Below, piece after piece: positions 10,503 through 20,520 of a stretch of DNA of 64,000 bases; the stretch's first letter is position 1, and the number at the start of each line of letters is the position of its first letter. The stretch comes from Portulaca oleracea (taxonomy: Eukaryota; Streptophyta; Magnoliopsida; Caryophyllales; Portulacaceae). The position numbers were made by a program, and so were the translations under genes. The DNA is taken from contig CM055874.1 in NCBI GenBank assembly GCA_029582165.1, forward strand, positions 33,665,383 through 33,729,382, written 5' to 3'. The notes beneath the pieces are model-generated. The model saw only the letters and a program-made list of their open reading frames with translations. It ran no database searches and was not told the origin of the DNA.

Positions 10503-11728
10503 CTAAGAGACTCGTGGGCACCTCCTATATGTATTGTTGCCTCTTCGAGTAGCAAGAAACTGTAAGTGGCTGTCACTTTGCTGTTGCTCCTGACATGTTC
10601 CTAGCGAAGGGCTTTGTATTCCCGAAGAAGAATCTGCCTCCTGGTTGCTTATGTGTTCTGTTGCTCCCGCAACTGTTGTCTCCATAGCTATTGACGAGGC
10701 ATCACTTTGATCGTCCACTATCATGTCCGCCACTTCTTGGTGTGCTTGAGGTTTAACTCTCACTATCAGAAAACTCATACTCCTTGGGTCATAAAAACTC
10801 GTTGGCTCCCTTCGTAGAATCTTTTGATAGGTGTCTCTAGAGATAGACAAAAAGTCCCCCATGTTGGTTTTCTTCACGAATTTGAGAGTTTGATTAGTAT
10901 CAGCATTGTCCCCTATTATCGAACTGATCGCCGGAGTTTGTGTGGGGCTATAGTCGGCCCCATCCTCCACGCTTGGCATTGATATTGAAGTGGAAGAAAG
11001 TGATTGGGTACTCATAGACTCTCTTCCGGATCCTTCCTCCTGAACCTTGGAGTAGTCCTCTCCTACTCCTATTTCTCTGGCTACCTTCTTTCTCTTAGGT
11101 TGGAGCTTTGGCAACTCTATGCCCAACCCTTGCACCTTGGTGGAGCATGCTTGTGCTCCACTCTCAAAACCCATTTCTCTTTTCCTACTACACTTGGGGG
11201 CTGTCTTCTTCTCCTCTATCTTGATTTTGGTTTGAGTTAGCTCATTTCTGACCTCCGAGTTGGATGGACTAATCTCGAGGGCTCTCTCTAACACTTTGCT
11301 AGCCTCCTCTAATTGTCCCATCTTGGCTAGAGCTACACCACTTCTATAGAGAGCTTTGACATTGTGGGAGTCAAATTTTAGCACATACCCACAATGTTCA
11401 ATGGTTTTCTGAAAATCTCCCAATTTAAACCACAAGCTGCAAAATTGAGGTTGATTGAAACGACCAAATTCCACAAAAGCAAGGAATCCTCTTCACTCGT
11501 GGGTAGACTTGCACACACAAACTACAGGGCTTTTACATACAACTTGGCAGCAGAATCAAATTTACTATCTCGAAACAAGTTGTCCCCATCCTCTTTTAGA
11601 GTTTTTGCTTTGAAGATGGCCTCGCGAGGGTGATCCATTTGAGCCAAAAGGTTAATGACATCGTCATCAAAGTCCTCATCCATGGACTCAAGCATAATTG
11701 ACCAAGGAGTCAACTCATCCATGTCCAT
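10503..11728 (-). pseudogene. TPR-domain protein, intronless retropseudogene
   Basis: Reading starts at the ATG at 11728 (MDMDELTPWS...). After an acidic N-terminus comes a first TPR-like helix pair (KTLKEDGDNLFRDSKFDSA). The frame then meets a stop at 11522-11524, continues as SLPTSEEDSLLLWN and a helix INLNFAACGL, and shifts frame near 11430. It reads on through two more TPR units (TIEHCGYVLKFDSHNVKALY; GQLEEASKVLERALEISPSN) and a long Ser/Gln-rich, unstructured tail to the stop at 10503. The TPR units resemble co-chaperone-type TPR proteins, but I cannot name the parent gene. The coding part has no introns, lies between a poly(A) tail and a 16-bp duplication, and has at least two disabling changes, so it is a dead retrocopy. 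Confidence 0.8.
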
Positions 11729-12237
11729 AACCCAAGCAAGTCCCAATCACCCAAAGAAAAACCCGACAGCAAACAAAGACCAATGACCTAAACTACAACA
11801 AGAGACAATCCGAGACAATCCAAGCAAGCCAACCACTACGCACCCCAAACAATTAACAAACAATACACACCACTTACTAGAGTAATCAACCACTCAACAT
11901 CCAAGCGAGAAGGATGAACTGAAAATAAACCCCCCAAATCACCAACCAAATAAACAGACTTACCAAAAAATCAGAGCTTCGACTACTATGCGCCGGCACC
12001 TAGAAACAGAGAGAGAGAGAGAGCACACCGTCGGGGCTCAGACGTCGGTTACCCTGTGTCACGGCCGGCTACCACTAGACACATCGAACCACCACTGTGA
12101 ATTTCCCGGCGATGGCTTATGGATCCGTGCGCAGCTCCGTCAAGAACTCAGAGGCCCCCTGATGACCGGTAGCAAGACCCACTACAATCTTTAATAGGGA
12201 CAGTTGGTTGTCCACACCTGGTTTCAAGAGAGTCTGT
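11729..12237 (-). other. 5' untranslated part of the TPR retrocopy, first segment
   Basis: Continuous with the pseudogene on the minus strand. It contains a GTAAGT at about 11964 with pyrimidine-rich AG sites downstream, so a leader intron may have been retained in the copied transcript. It is interrupted at 12237 by the gag-bearing LTR element. The copy resumes at 17415. Confidence 0.55.
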
Positions 12238-13283
12238 TGATGTATAATGAGATCAAGGATGATCACATTACACAACAATATAAGGATCTTTAAACTTGGG
12301 GTTGGATAGATTGATTCTTGATCACAAGAATGAATGGATAAAGATGGAAATGGAGTGTAAATGAATGAATAATGGATGATGGATGAATGGATGGATGGAT
12401 GAACGAATGAATGGGGATGTATTCTGGTTGGTATGGAAAAGAATGGAATGAAAATGCAATGGAAATCAAAAGATTCAAAAGAATAGATTGAAACTTACAA
12501 CAAGAATGAATCGTTCGATCGAATGATAAAAGGCTTGGGATCTTCTAAGGAGATACAGATTCACCACTCCTAGAATCCTCCAACTCTTCCTATCACCAAT
12601 CTAAGATAGCCAATCTTAGAATAGAAGAAGAGATTCAAAGAGACTCCTCTCAAGAAGACTCAAATTCTAACGCAAAGGTTAGAGAGAACAAAGCAAAAGC
12701 TTTTGATTTGATTATGTGATATGTGATATGAATTACAAGAGGCCTAAGGGGGTATTTATAGTAATCCTAAGCCCCCTTGGACGTGTACTAATCAAGAAGC
12801 TAGGCCCTTGAGGCTTACATCATGCTTCACATTTATTACATCATAAAAACTCTAAAATACAACTCTAGAAAGAAAAGACTATAACTCCTTCAATACTTGT
12901 CCGTTTTCCAAGATTCAAAAACCATTGGAAAGCTCTTTCAATGTACTCCAATCCGTCTTTGGATGACTTCCTCAATAGACGTATGGATCTAGAGTTATAG
13001 AGAAAAATATCGAACTGCACTTGATAAGGTCCTCTACTGCCGTGAGTGATGATTACTCAATAAAGGACTTTTATCTCCAAGAGTGATTTAAGCTCGTTGA
13101 TGTCCTCATATATATGAGAATAACTCCATGTAAGCTAGAATACCATCAAGGTCCTTCACGCTTTCTTCCTTGAGCTAATAAACCCTTGTAGTTGTTGATA
13201 CCCAAGGCGACATTTGTAGCTTCTAGCTGGATTAAGGTCCTCTTAGCTAACCTTGATGTATATAACTTGGCGATTATACATCA
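12238..13283 (-). repeat. 3' LTR of the gag-bearing element
   Basis: Starts TGATGTATAAT and ends ATTATACATCA, an 11-bp perfect terminal inversion. It is nearly identical to 16369-17414. An ACTATAAATA box on the minus strand is at 12753-12762. Confidence 0.92.
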
Positions 13284-13293
13284 TTCTCCCCCG
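13284..13293 (-). other. Polypurine tract
   Basis: GGGGGAGAA on the minus strand directly before the 3' LTR, the expected primer for plus-strand DNA synthesis. Confidence 0.75.
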
Positions 13294-13405
13294 GTTGAAA
13301 AAGTTTGTCCTCAAACTTAGACAAAACTTCTTCTAAACTGTTACATAGCACTTCTTCTTCTAAGCTCATCCTTCTTCTTATAAGAGATCTTTCCAAAAGT
13401 ATTGT

Positions 13406-14110
13406 TCACATCAACTTGCTTCTTCCTCTTGCGTTCCTTGAAGAGATTACAAACTCTCTTTTTAAATGCTTTGAAATCATCATAGATCCCTTTGATGATT
13501 GACTTGAACTTCCACTTTCTTCCAGTTTTCTCATGAATAATTCAATGACATCATGGTGCTTCAAATCTCGTTTATTCATGAAGATTGTAGAAATCTCATA
13601 TAACTTCTCAACTTCAAAGTATAGATTCACAAGCTTGTAACTCATGATGAAGACAATAGCAATATGGTGTTCCATCTTTGAAGGTTGACCTTCAACGATC
13701 TTAATATCATCTTGATACAACTCCTTGATATATTCAAGCCTAAGTACTCTTGAATCAAATATGTATCTCCTCGTTAGAAAACTTCCTTTAGTCAAAAGAC
13801 TTGCTTCCTCCAAGTGACTTGATTTTGATGAACGAATCAAGTACTTCATCTCAAAGCATAATGATGGCTTGATCTCCTTATCATATGAAGTATACTCCAA
13901 TACTTTGTAAGAATCACGAAGCTTAAACATGAATCCTCCAAGATAATATTCCTTTTTCTCAAATACCCTCATGATAGCAACAAGTATGAATGCTAAACCA
14001 TAAGCATGTAGCTTCTTCTTTTCTCCACTTAGTATTTCACCAAAATAATCCAGGGGACAACTTCCTTGAGATGGGATTTCACCTTTCTCAACTCCATTTG
14101 TAATGAACAA
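13406..14110 (-). pseudogene. Degenerate RNase H / integrase-derived frame
   Basis: A 234-residue open frame. Residues 20-50 (PLDYFGEILSGEKKKLHAYG) align by eye with the Ty3/gypsy RNase H segment of the type PIAYFSEKLSG...Y..Y. A stretch near residue 112 (RRYIFDSRVLRLEYIKELYQ) recalls the segment ahead of the integrase zinc finger. Catalytic residues are not preserved, and the C-terminal half is a Lys/Ser-rich sequence I do not recognise. The frame is open although the domains are beyond function. It could be fossil pol kept by chance or a re-purposed protein. Confidence 0.5.
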
Positions 14111-14206
14111 ATATGATGCAAGAATAGGGAATAAAATAATATGATGATCTTTAGCATCCTTTAAGAGACATAGTACCTCAAGTATGGATGTAAGTATGGA
14201 CCCTTC

Positions 14207-14944
14207 TTAACTAGTTCCTTTCTTCCTTTTGTCCAATTGAATTACTCCATTTGACGAGATATGTTGAGATAGCACATTCTTGGACGAGAGGTAAGGACAT
14301 TTCTCCAAGTACTTCTCCAATTTTCCATGTGACTTCTCATGTTTTGACATGATCAAGACTAACTCCAAAGGGTTTACATACTCCTTTCTACATACAAGAA
14401 TGTTATCAAAGTATACAAATAGATTCTCTTTACATTGCAATGGTACATACTCTTTCAAAATATGCTGTATACTATGAAAATCAAGGACGTTGATGTAGTT
14501 ATCCATGAATTGCGCTTGATCCTTTATAGGCTCACGGTTTCCAACCTCCATTGGTGTAAGAATGAGACTCCTTGGTTCTTCAAATTCATGATACTTATTC
14601 TCCATAAGTGCCATAAGAGTGCTTTGATCCTCCTTGAGCCGTGAGACACAATGTGGTAATAAGGACGCCTCTTGGAGCATGATACTCCAATCATACAGCT
14701 TTGATTCTTCCAACAAAGTATAACAAGAATCCATAGAAGTAATATTACAATATAATGAAACTTTGCAAATCTTGTAAAAACAAAGACTTACTAAACTTCT
14801 TGGATCAAAATGAATGTCCTTGTCATGAAATGAATGACCGTGTGAATAGCTCTCTGTTTGTAATGTTTGGACCCTTGTTGTAGCGAGGCCAATATCATTG
14901 CCATGGTCCTTATAGATGGCACTACTTTCTCCTTCTTGGATCAA
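14207..14944 (-). pseudogene. Degenerate reverse-transcriptase-derived frame
   Basis: A 245-residue open frame. The C-terminal third holds LFVYFDNILVCRK, matching the Ty3/gypsy catalytic motif VVYFDDILIYSK with the second Asp of the DD pair replaced by Asn. It is followed by a YLEKCPYLSSKNVLSQHISS block at the place where RT normally has NLKKC.F....V.FLG..IS. Residues near 100 (PHCVSRLKEDQS) fit the region before the RT palm. The fingers and most of the palm are missing. The enzyme cannot be active. Confidence 0.55.
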
Positions 14945-15007
14945 TGAACATACTTCTTCTTGGATGGTATAATGAGAGTAAGAAATAAGCTCTCTTTGTT
15001 GTTGATC

Positions 15008-15490
15008 TTACGGTACACTAGCCTCTTTCAAGACTCTACTTACAACAAGCAACTCTTCTCCATTTAATTCTTCTACATACATCTTTTCTATTACAATATC
15101 CTCCTTTTTTTCTTCCTCGTGTACTTCATGAGGCACGCTACATACCTCATTCATGCCAAGGTTATTACTCGTTTCATGAACATCCTCATGCTCGTCAAAT
15201 ACATCAAATACCACACTTTCAATTTCTGGTTGCATGCTTAATGATGTTTGACAATCAACCAAAGATACTTCTTTCTTCTTAGGACATGCACTTTCAACAT
15301 GATCAAAACTTTGGCAACATAGACATGTACTTGGGACAATGGGAGTGGGGAGGTTTATAGGCTGTTTTGAGGAGCTTTGGATAGTAGGTGTGGGGAGGTT
15401 TAGGGGCTGTTTTGTGGAGTGATGGGCAATAGGTTGTAGGGACTGCTTTGGAGGCATTTGGACGAGAGATTTAGGAGCGTTTTGGGACAT
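15008..15490 (-). CDS. Gag C-terminal part with CCHC zinc knuckle
   Basis: A 160-residue frame with a Pro/Gln-rich front containing two near-copies of a LNLPTPTIQSSSKQP-type repeat. A zinc knuckle follows, CLCCQSFDHVESAC (C-x2-C-x4-H-x4-C, residues about 59-72), then an acidic tail rich in HEVHEEE. The knuckle would bind element RNA in the particle. Whether this is joined to the preceding gag frame by frameshift or is a broken continuation is unclear, because the two frames are separated by about 110 bp with a stop. Confidence 0.6.
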   Translation of the reverse strand: MSQNAPKSLVQMPPKQSLQPIAHHSTKQPLNLPTPTIQSSSKQPINLPTPIVPSTCLCCQSFDHVESACPKKKEVSLVDCQTSLSMQPEIESVVFDVFDEHEDVHETSNNLGMNEVCSVPHEVHEEEKKEDIVIEKMYVEELNGEELLVVSRVLKEASVP

Positions 15491-15604
15491 ATTTGTAGGC
15501 TTTTGAACGAGAGGTCTGGGACGAGTTTGTGGCTTAGTTTGAAGGTCCTTGGCATGGGATGGTTGGGATGGTTTGTGAGGTCTTTGTTGTATATGGGTTT
15601 TATT

Positions 15605-16099
15605 TCAAAGTTCTTTACTCTTTACTTGTATTTCAACATAAAGGGCTAAAGAACTTAACTCCTCCAAGTTTGTGTAAGATTGATATACAACAACACGCCG
15701 AATGTAATCATTAAGACCAAGAGAGTAACATACCAAAACTCGTGGATCATTCTCCTTAAGAGCATATGTCCATAGTTGCCGCCTGAATTCTATTGTATAT
15801 TCAACCACGTCCTTGCTCCCTTGCTCCATTCTTTCAAGTTTGTTGATGTAGTCTCCTTTGTAATTGAATGGCAAAAACACTTCTTGAACATTATTTCCAT
15901 TCTTCTTGCTGGACCGTTTACTCCATTCATAAGGTGCTTCATATTCAACCTCATAAGGATGTACCTCACGTGAATTTGCGCTTCTTGATCCCTTCTGAAG
16001 GATCCCAAGTTCTCCCATTTGTTTGGTGAGATCATGAATTTGTTGCTCCAAACGTTGTAAATCACTTTGTGAATTCATGTTAGATCTTTTGCAAGCCAT
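15605..16099 (-). CDS. Gag N-terminal/core of the non-autonomous element
   Basis: A 164-residue frame starting MACKRSNMNSQSDLQRLEQQ, with an N-terminal coiled coil (LQRLEQQIHDLTKQMGEL). A Ty3/gypsy retrotrans_gag core follows: LERMEQGSKDVVEYTIEFRR (residues about 87-106) and NLEELSSLALYVEIQ (about 144-158). Compared with full chromovirus gag the core is shortened, as the usual WW..L....PSW segment is missing. Position just inside the 5' LTR and primer-binding site is as expected. The protein would form the particle shell, and its integrity next to dead pol is what defines a TR-GAG-like element. Confidence 0.7.
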   Translation of the reverse strand: MACKRSNMNSQSDLQRLEQQIHDLTKQMGELGILQKGSRSANSREVHPYEVEYEAPYEWSKRSSKKNGNNVQEVFLPFNYKGDYINKLERMEQGSKDVVEYTIEFRRQLWTYALKENDPRVLVCYSLGLNDYIRRVVVYQSYTNLEELSSLALYVEIQVKSKEL

Positions 16100-16350
16100 A
16101 AAATATGAATCTTGATGAAGAAAGATTCAAACAAGACTCACGGTTTTGGTGTGGGGATGTGGAAGACGAAATGGGGAATGTGTTTAGGCTAGTTTGATGG
16201 GTTTGTATTTAAGTAAGGGGGTTCTTTGTGGGTTTCTTGATGGACGATTTGGAGATTTGATGGGGGACGTGAAATGGAGATGGTGGGGGATGGATTTGTG
16301 ATGGAAAGATTGTAAAAGTTGATATCAAGAACCACAAGAATCAATCTCCT

Positions 16351-16364
16351 AGGCTCTGATACCA
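16351..16364 (-). other. Primer-binding site (initiator tRNA-Met)
   Basis: Minus strand TGGTATCAGAGCCT a few bases inside the 5' LTR, matching the classic plant initiator-methionine primer site. Confidence 0.88.
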
Positions 16365-16368
16365 ATTT

Positions 16369-17414
16369 TTATGTATAATGAGATCAAGGATGATCACATT
16401 ACACAACAATATAAGGATCTTTAATCTTGGGGTTGGATAGATTGATTCTTGATCACAAGAATGAATGAATAAAGATGGAAATGGAGTGTAAATGAATGAA
16501 TAATGGATGATGGATGAATGGATGGATGGATGAACGAATGAATGGGGATGTATTCTGGTTGGTATGTAAAAGAATGGAATGAAAATGCAATGGAAATCAA
16601 AAGATTCAAAAGAATAGATTGAAACTTACAACAAGAATGAATCGTTCGATCGAATGATAAAAGGCTTGGGATCTTCTAAGGAGATACAGATTCACCACTC
16701 CTAGAATCCTCCAACTCTTCCTATCACCAATCTAAGATAGCCAATCTTAGAATAGAAGAAGAGATTCAAAGAGACTCCTCTCAAGAAGACTCAAATTCTA
16801 ACGCAAAGGTTAGAGAGAACAAAGCAAAAGCTTTTGATTTGATTATGTGATATGTGATATGAATTACAAGAGGCCTAAGGGGGTATTTATAGTAATCCTA
16901 AGCCCCCTTGGACGTGTACTAATCAAGAAGCTAGGCCCTTGAGGCTTACATCATGCTTCACATTTATTACATCATAAAAACTCTAAAATACAACTCTAGA
17001 AAGAAAAGACTATAACTCCTTCAATACTTGTCCGTTTTCCAAGATTCAAAAACCATTGGAAAGCTCTTTCAATGTACTCCAATCTGTCTTTGGATGACTT
17101 CCTCAATAGACGTATGGATCTAGAGTTATAGAGAAAAATATCGAACTGCACTTGATAAGGTCCTCTACTGCCGTGAGTGATGATTACTCAATAAAGGACT
17201 TTTATCTCCAAGAGTGATTTAAGCTCGTTGATGTCCTCATATATATGAGAATAACTCCATGTAAGCTAGAATACCATCAAGGTCCTTCACGCTTTCTTCC
17301 TTGAGCTAATAAACCCTTGTAGGTTTTGATACCCAAGACGACATTTGTAGCTTCTAGCTGGATTAAGGTCCTCTTAGCTAACCTTGATGTATATAACTGG
17401 GCGATTATACATCA
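16369..17414 (-). repeat. 5' LTR of the gag-bearing element
   Basis: Pair of 12238-13283. The first bases at 16369-16371 read TTA where the partner has TGA, so the terminal dinucleotide has mutated. It carries the promoter box ACTATAAATA on the minus strand (16884-16893). Confidence 0.9.
16884..16893 (-). promoter_or_regulatory. TATA box of the gag-bearing element
   Basis: ACTATAAATA on the minus strand inside the 5' LTR, conserved in the other LTR and, as TATAAATA, in the solo LTR at 63123-63130. Confidence 0.6.
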
Positions 17415-17554
17415 TCTGCACTGAGGCACAGACGGGTGCCGTCGACAGCGGTTATGGTGCACGAATAGGACGCCGACGTCAGCCTGTGAACCCCCACACA
17501 CACTAGAAAACGCCAAAGTAAAAACCCTAAAACACACTCGAAACACTGGCTATC
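17415..17554 (-). other. 5' part of the TPR retrocopy, second segment
   Basis: 140 bp of retrocopy between the two LTR elements. Joining TCAAGAGAGTCTG (ends 12237) to CACTGAGGCACAG (from 17419) restores the pre-insertion order. No coding content is recognised. Confidence 0.6.
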
Positions 17555-18955
17555 TGTAGACACCGAAAATGGGTCAGACAGATTTTCAGCTTAACCCGGG
17601 GGACGAGATAATGAAGGTTCACGCGGATTTCCCTAGTTTGGGCCAAAATTGAGAAGGTTGGCGCAGATTTTGTCTTTGGGCCAAATTCGGGAGGATGGCG
17701 CGGATTTGCTGGTTTTTTGGGCCAAAATAACATGATCCGCGCGGATTTCATTAATCTGGCCCAAGTGGAGAGAGCCAAATCCGGATTCAGGCAGGATCCG
17801 GAAATCCGCGCAGATTCAGGTCAAGAAAGATGGCGCAAATTCAGAGCAGTTTCTCCAGCAGTTATTCGACAGTTAAGTTAACCAGCCAACTCCCCCATAA
17901 CCGCTGGGAGTTGCGCGGATTTCTGCGAAGAGGGAGGCAACTGCTGCCAACTGCAAACACCGGTTGCTTATTTAAGGATCCGCGCAGATTTTTTTTTTGG
18001 GGAGAGGGGGAGAAGGGTTTTGGAAAGTTTGGTTTTTGATCCGAAGAGGAAACTGAGAGCACCAGGGAGAGAATTCTGTTATTACAAGCTCTGGGCTGTG
18101 AAGGTTTGCGCAGATTTGGTAGCTTTCCCGGGCCGTCTTCGGACTCCGAATTTTACCCGGCTGCACAGGTCCACGCGGATCTTGGTATACCCCTACTGTT
18201 TCTTTCAGTTTTGAGTTTTTCTTAAATGATGTAACAATGTAGGCAAGACGCCCCATCCTATGTTTTTTATTTTATTTTGTTTTCTTTACTTTGTGCGTTG
18301 ATACTAGCTCTTTATCCTTGTTGTTAATTCAATTGCATGTTTTTTTTATTAACTTTGTGACAACTTCTTTTATTTGTTCCTCATGCAAAAACCCGACCTA
18401 GTAAAGGCCGCTTCGGCGGGTGGTGCAAGGGCATCCCCCTACACCGACACCTTTACCCCCGAATCCGAATCTCTGTTCGAGACCGGAGTCATCTTTATTT
18501 TTGTTAATTTTTATAAAATTAACTGGCAACTTCTCTTTTTTCGGTATTTTAGTTTTTTTCATCCGATTTGTATTTTCGTATATATGAGCGATTTTCAGGC
18601 CTGTTTGAATTTTGGGCCGGAAAATACCCTTGATCCATCAGCGAGATCCGCGCGGATTTGCTTGATGGGCTTGTGGTATTTTCCGTCTCTAATTCAGGCG
18701 AGTCGGCCTTAAAAGACTAAAATTTGAGGCGCGGATCCCGTTGGTCGCCTGGTCCATTTTTTTAGTTTTTTTCGGCCTATTTATCCTCATATGCCCGGAA
18801 ATCTGAATTAGGCGAGATTAAATAAAATACCACAATCCGAAAACTTCCTCGAGAAGCCAAAAATCTTAAATTCGTCCCTTTTTTAAAGATAAGCAACCCT
18901 ACGTCGAATCGACCCTCCGTGGGGGACCGTGCCCTCCGGGGCCGCGGGCCCTACA
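17555..18955 (+). repeat. 5' LTR of the Tat element
   Basis: Eleven or more copies of the CGCGCGGAT-type motif occur in this LTR (for example 17612, 17662, 17697, 17734, 17803, 17913, 17978, 18106, 18170, 18645, 18730). A TATA-like CTTATTTAAG lies at 17967-17976. Short frames inside it are not genes. Confidence 0.92.
17967..17976 (+). promoter_or_regulatory. Candidate TATA-like box of the Tat LTR
   Basis: CTTATTTAAG, repeated in the 3' LTR at 35198-35207, about 400 bp into the LTR and followed by a transcript-like stretch. Weak consensus, position plausible. Confidence 0.4.
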
Positions 18956-18956
18956 G

Positions 18957-18975
18957 TGGCAACTCCACTGGGGAC
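18957..18975 (+). other. Primer-binding site of the Tat element
   Basis: TGGCAACTCCACTGGGGAC starts two bases after the LTR. It begins with TGG, the complement of tRNA CCA. Tat and Ogre elements that I know carry closely similar sites, described as complementary to a tRNA-Arg. I have not matched the tRNA here. Confidence 0.7.
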
Positions 18976-20520
18976 TTATAAGAGGGTACAACTTGAAAAG
19001 TCGGGTTTAGCTTTTTAAAAAAAAGTTGTCACGTTTTCTTAACTTTAGGCATTATTTGCATCTCACGGGCCTTCCCCTTCTTCGGGCACACAAGGTACCG
19101 TTTAGGAAAATCCTTACTTACCATTTTGGGAAAAACATTAACCATTCAACTCAGGTGGGTCCACTTAGACCTTCACCGAGCCGGTGATTGTTTTTCCCCC
19201 TCGTGCCATACTCCTTAATCCACTTGATTAAAAGGAGCAACCCGGGGGTACTAACCTTCCATGCACCCCATGGAGGCCAAATACCCGGGACACGAATTAG
19301 GAGCCGGTAGTGAATCGACCCTTTAACTCTAACCGTAGGGCCTTGGTTAGGATTGAACTGCATTTGTATGCTATGAGTTTTTCCTTATCCTCGAACCCGA
19401 GACCATGCAATAGTACTTAGAGGAAAAAGTTAAAAATGAAGTCTTCTTTCATCTTTTCTATTCTGTGTGACGGACCTTGGTTTAGGCCCGACAGTAGGCT
19501 TGAGCCCAGAAATCCGCGCGGATTCCTGTTGTGCTCGGCTACTGACAGGCCTAAATTGGGGAAGGTCGGTGTCTGGTCAGAAGTTGGCCCACATAGGACT
19601 CAGATCCAGGGAATCCGTGCGGATTCCAGGTTGGGCCCGGGTCACATGTGGTCCAAATTCTTCCGGTTTGTTTTCTTTTCTTGTTTTTCTAAACCGCATT
19701 CAGTTCGTAATGGCCCCCGTAAATCCGCGCGGATTTCTGTGGGGCTCGATTGTCGAGCCCGAATCAGCCGTTCGTGTGTTAGGTGTGGCCGTGTTTTTTT
19801 TCTTTCCTTTTCTTGTTTTGTGTTTGGCCGATCCGGCTTGGCGCATTTTGAGCTCGGAAAATCCGCAGTCCTCACCGGCGCAAGCCCAAGGGATCCGCGC
19901 GACTCTGGAGCTTCGGTACGCTGCACCAGATCGGTCGCTTTGGGTCTTCGTTTGTGTTTATGTTTTTTCCTTTACATAGAATCTTGGTGTTTCGAGTCCA
20001 AATACATTTGGGCCGCCTAAAGTCGTTGGGCCTCATGAGATCCATGCGATTTTGTGAGCGCCTACCTTTGTGTGGTCCAAATGGGTTTCTAGTTAGTCTA
20101 GTCCGCTAGATTAATATGTTTAACCCTTATGAGAGGCTCGAGTCCTTTCTGATTCAAATTGATAAGGTTTAAACATGTTATTTCGAGCCCGAGTCCGCAT
20201 TCTCGCATAAGAGTTTTATTCTGGCTTCGCATATGATCTGAGCCTTAGTTCGATTATTCGAGTTTAAATATGATTCATCATCCATTGCATGTTGTGTCTT
20301 TAGGAGGGCGCTGAGTGAGTCTTTGAATTCCTCCACCTTTTCAAGACAGATAGGTTGGTTTCGGTTTATCAACGGACGAACCAAGCGTTTGGAAACCTTC
20401 GATATTCATTACGACAGTAACGAAGACCGGGTATCATCCGAGGTAACCAATCCAGAGGCGACTGACGAAAGGACATCTGAGGGAGTAGTTGAGAGTTTAG
20501 TGATTGATCCATCTGAAACC
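18976..20520 (+). other. Untranslated leader of the Tat element
   Basis: Long leader before gag with perfect or near-perfect copies of the palindromic motif at about 19512, 19613, 19722 and 19890. The copy at 19718-19733 is a 16-bp perfect palindrome. The long frames at 19436-20020 run through these repeats and show no domain, so I do not call them genes. Confidence 0.7.

Larger units (their letters stand above)
12238..17414 (-). mobile_element. Young non-autonomous gag-bearing LTR retrotransposon (TR-GAG-like)
   Basis: Two 1046-bp LTRs bracket a 3.1-kb interior. Orientation is minus: a methionine-initiator primer-binding site (TGGTATCAGAGC on the minus strand, 16351-16364) sits next to the right-hand LTR, and a polypurine tract GGGGGAGAA sits next to the left-hand LTR. 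The flanks TCTGT (12233-12237) and TCTGC (17415-17419) give a 5-bp duplication with one mismatch. I counted about nine differences between the LTRs by eye, so insertion is recent. The interior codes for a short gag, a zinc knuckle and strongly diverged pol remnants. No functional polymerase or integrase is present, so mobilisation must depend on proteins from a relative. Confidence 0.88.

Noticed and set aside
12290..12478. Minus-strand 62-residue frame, repeated almost exactly at 16421-16609
   Set aside because: The repetition comes from the two LTRs. The protein is a low-complexity Ser/His/Ile sequence.
17540..17560. Left end of the Tat element placed at GGCTATCT instead of TGTAGACACC
   Set aside because: GGCTATCT also stands before the 3' LTR, which could mean it belongs to the LTR. 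The TGTAGACACC...CCCTACA pair and the near-match CTATC/CTAAC fit better, but this is noted as uncertain.
19436..20020. A 194-residue frame and an overlapping 170-residue frame in the Tat leader
   Set aside because: Both run through copies of the palindromic motif and show a repeated ADS/RGF pattern that comes from the motif. No known extra Tat protein is recognisable.
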